Assembly: GCF_002379585.1 (NCBI RefSeq)
Contig: NZ_DFUE01000011.1
Location: forward strand, 1-64,000
From: Pseudomonas sp. UBA4194
GTDB taxonomy: Bacteria > Pseudomonadota > Gammaproteobacteria > Pseudomonadales > Pseudomonadaceae
Direction: 5' to 3'
Length of the DNA stretch: 64,000 bases
In this document: piece by piece, positions 62,706-64,000 of the stretch
Layout: each line of letters opens with the position of its first letter
Numbering within the stretch: position 1 is the stretch's first letter
Notes under the pieces: model-generated
Told to the model about the DNA's origin: nothing
Database searches by the model: none
What the model saw: the letters and a program-made list of their open reading frames with translations, nothing else
Translations under genes and position numbers: made by a program

Positions 62706-63764
62706 TCAGAGCAATGAGAGCTGTGCGCCTGGAGGGCAGAAGGCGGTGCAATCCAGGTGGTAGCCTTCGCGGCGGTCCAGGCCGTGGCGCTTGATGGCCA
62801 TGGCGAAGCGCTGCGCCAACAGATCGGCGAACACGCCTTCGCCGCGCATGCGGGCGCCAAAGCGACTGTCGTACAACTCGCCGCCGCGGCTCTGGCGCAC
62901 CAGGCTGAGCACATGAGCGGCACGCTGCGGATGGTGAGCCTGCAACCATTCCTCGAACAGCGGCGCCACTTCCAGCGGCAGGCGCAGCATCATGTAGTTG
63001 GCGGTCAGCGCACCAGCAGCCTTGGCTTCGCGGAGCAGGCTTTCGAGTTCCATGTCGTTGATCATGGGAATCATCGGCGAGCACAGCACCCCGACCGGAA
63101 TGTCCGCCTCACGCATGACCCGAATGGCACGCAGACGGGCTTTGGGGGAGGCTGCCCGGGGCTCGAGAATACGTTTGAGTTCATCGTCCAGGGTCGTCAG
63201 GCTGATCATCACCGAGACCAGACGCTGCTCGGCCAAGGCGCTGAGCAAGTCCAGATCGCGCAGGATCAACGACCCCTTGGTAACGATGGTCACCGGATGG
63301 CGATAGCGCAGCAATACTTCCAGCAGCCCCCGGGTAAGCCGATGTTCACGCTCGATCGGTTGATAGGGGTCGGTGTTGGAGCCCAGGTTGACCGGTGCCA
63401 CCTGATAGCCGCGCTTGCTCAACTGTTGCTCCAACAGCTCTACCGCGTTGGTCTTGGCAATCAGCCGGGTTTCGAAATCCAGGCCTGGGGACATGTCCCA
63501 ATAAGCGTGGCTGGGCCGGGCGTAGCAGTAGATGCAGCCATGCTCGCAGCCGCGGTAGGGGTTGATGGAGCGATCGAAGGGCAGATCCGGGGAGGTGTTG
63601 CGGGTGATGATGGATTTGGCGGTTTCGAAGCGGACCTCGGTGCCTTGCGTCGGGGGGACTTCCTGATGCCAGCCATCATCTTCGGCCACCGAGCGGTTGG
63701 GGGCGAAGCGATTGTGGGGGTTGGCGGCAGTGCCGCGGCCGCGTGGGGGCAGGGCGGTGGACAT
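62706..63764 (-). CDS. PA0069-family radical SAM protein
   Basis: 352 residues. The radical SAM cluster motif CEHGCIYCYARP (CxxxCxxC) lies near residue 73, followed by the SPL-like fold found in spore photoproduct lyase relatives (LGSNTDPYQPIE, GSLILRDLDLL, SLTTLDDELKRILEPRA). Members of this family are common in Gram-negatives; the substrate is not known to me. The start MSTALPPRGRG fits the family, though it has no strong ribosome-binding site. Confidence 0.83.
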   Translation of the reverse strand: MSTALPPRGRGTAANPHNRFAPNRSVAEDDGWHQEVPPTQGTEVRFETAKSIITRNTSPDLPFDRSINPYRGCEHGCIYCYARPSHAYWDMSPGLDFETRLIAKTNAVELLEQQLSKRGYQVAPVNLGSNTDPYQPIEREHRLTRGLLEVLLRYRHPVTIVTKGSLILRDLDLLSALAEQRLVSVMISLTTLDDELKRILEPRAASPKARLRAIRVMREADIPVGVLCSPMIPMINDMELESLLREAKAAGALTANYMMLRLPLEVAPLFEEWLQAHHPQRAAHVLSLVRQSRGGELYDSRFGARMRGEGVFADLLAQRFAMAIKRHGLDRREGYHLDCTAFCPPGAQLSLL

Positions 63765-63880
63765 GGCGGGGCCTCTTTACTGGGTATGCGTACAGTAGAG
63801 AGGTTGGTGAGGGTTGGCAATCGCCGTTGGGCAGGGGGGTGGGTTCTCGGGTGAATGGTCCCCTCACCCCGACATCAACC

Positions 63881-64000
63881 TCACCGCACCAGACAAGGCT
63901 TCTTATTATCGAATTTCCAGCCTGGAATCAGATACTGCATCGCCACGCCGTCATCCCGAGCACCCAGGCCCATGTTCTTGTACAGCTCGTGAGCCTTGGC
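63881..64000 (-). CDS. C-terminal end of a gene cut by the window edge
   Basis: The last 39 codons of a minus-strand gene, ending DNKKPCLVR. The fragment AHELYKNMGLGARDDGVAM resembles the A-x-x-LYekmGF segment at the end of GNAT acetyltransferases, but the remaining sequence is too short to be sure. The 116 bp to its left contain a partial family D REP sequence (from 63855). Confidence 0.6.
   Translation of the reverse strand, partial: AKAHELYKNMGLGARDDGVAMQYLIPGWKFDNKKPCLVR

Overview
The window is a stretch of gamma-proteobacterial chromosome that looks like Pseudomonas, most likely the P. putida group or a close relative. The grounds are high-GC coding sequence, dense families of intergenic REP elements, Pseudomonas-style rRNA promoters, the algB-kinB pair, a caa3 oxidase locus, a glutarate operon, and a gene order (polA-engB-cc4-dsbA; znuA/zur-znuC-znuB; metNIQ) that I recognise from Pseudomonas chromosomes. 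Nearly everything is core genome. I see no prophage, integron, insertion sequence, CRISPR array or toxin-antitoxin island.

Layout. Positions 1-340 hold the leader and three tandem promoters of an rRNA operon that runs leftward out of the window. 398-3895: glutarate CoA-transferase and glutaryl-CoA dehydrogenase, divergent from their LysR regulator. 4305-8866: the three-subunit proton-translocating transhydrogenase, then an acetyl-CoA hydrolase/CoA-transferase. 9186-12707: a DUF1127 protein, then three tandem secreted DUF2388 paralogues, the last of which overlaps a secreted DUF4105 protein carrying HELTH. 13058-22438: transporters (citrate, TerC, Na/Pi-type, GltP), a membrane-anchored M16 peptidase-like protein, a DUF5924 protein and an SpmA-SpmB-type membrane protein. 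23051-28436: an envelope-stress cluster (Ivy lysozyme inhibitor, DUF1328, a small membrane protein, a BON protein) divergent from algB-kinB. 28563-35415: c-di-GMP enzymes, amidase AmpDh2, an EEP-family phosphohydrolase, DsbA and cytochrome c4. 35584-40742: engB, the ErsA small RNA, polA, a DUF2782 gene and thrB. 40815-43829: the zinc-uptake locus. 43983-49617: a lipoprotein, KatE and the methionine importer. 49722-58405: the caa3 cytochrome oxidase and its haem A and copper assembly genes. 58788-64000: a hypothetical protein, a SulP transporter plus carbonic anhydrase, a 34-bp tandem-repeat array, a radical SAM protein and the end of one further gene.

The least expected signals are regulatory. 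Two sigma-54 (-24/-12) promoters lie in front of the envelope genes beside algB, and both have upstream copies of a shared GCAnnCTGC-type motif. An AlgU-type promoter stands exactly in front of the ErsA sRNA between engB and polA. A perfect direct-plus-inverted ACTGTACT operator set, of the MocR type, lies upstream of the DUF1127 gene although no such regulator is adjacent. REP elements have also entered coding sequence twice (a diguanylate cyclase linker and the CtaA C-terminus) and were probably involved in duplicating the 3' end of a gene at 59.4-59.7 kb.

All calls rest on reading the sequence and on recall of protein families. No database search was run. Start codons were chosen from ribosome-binding sites and family length.
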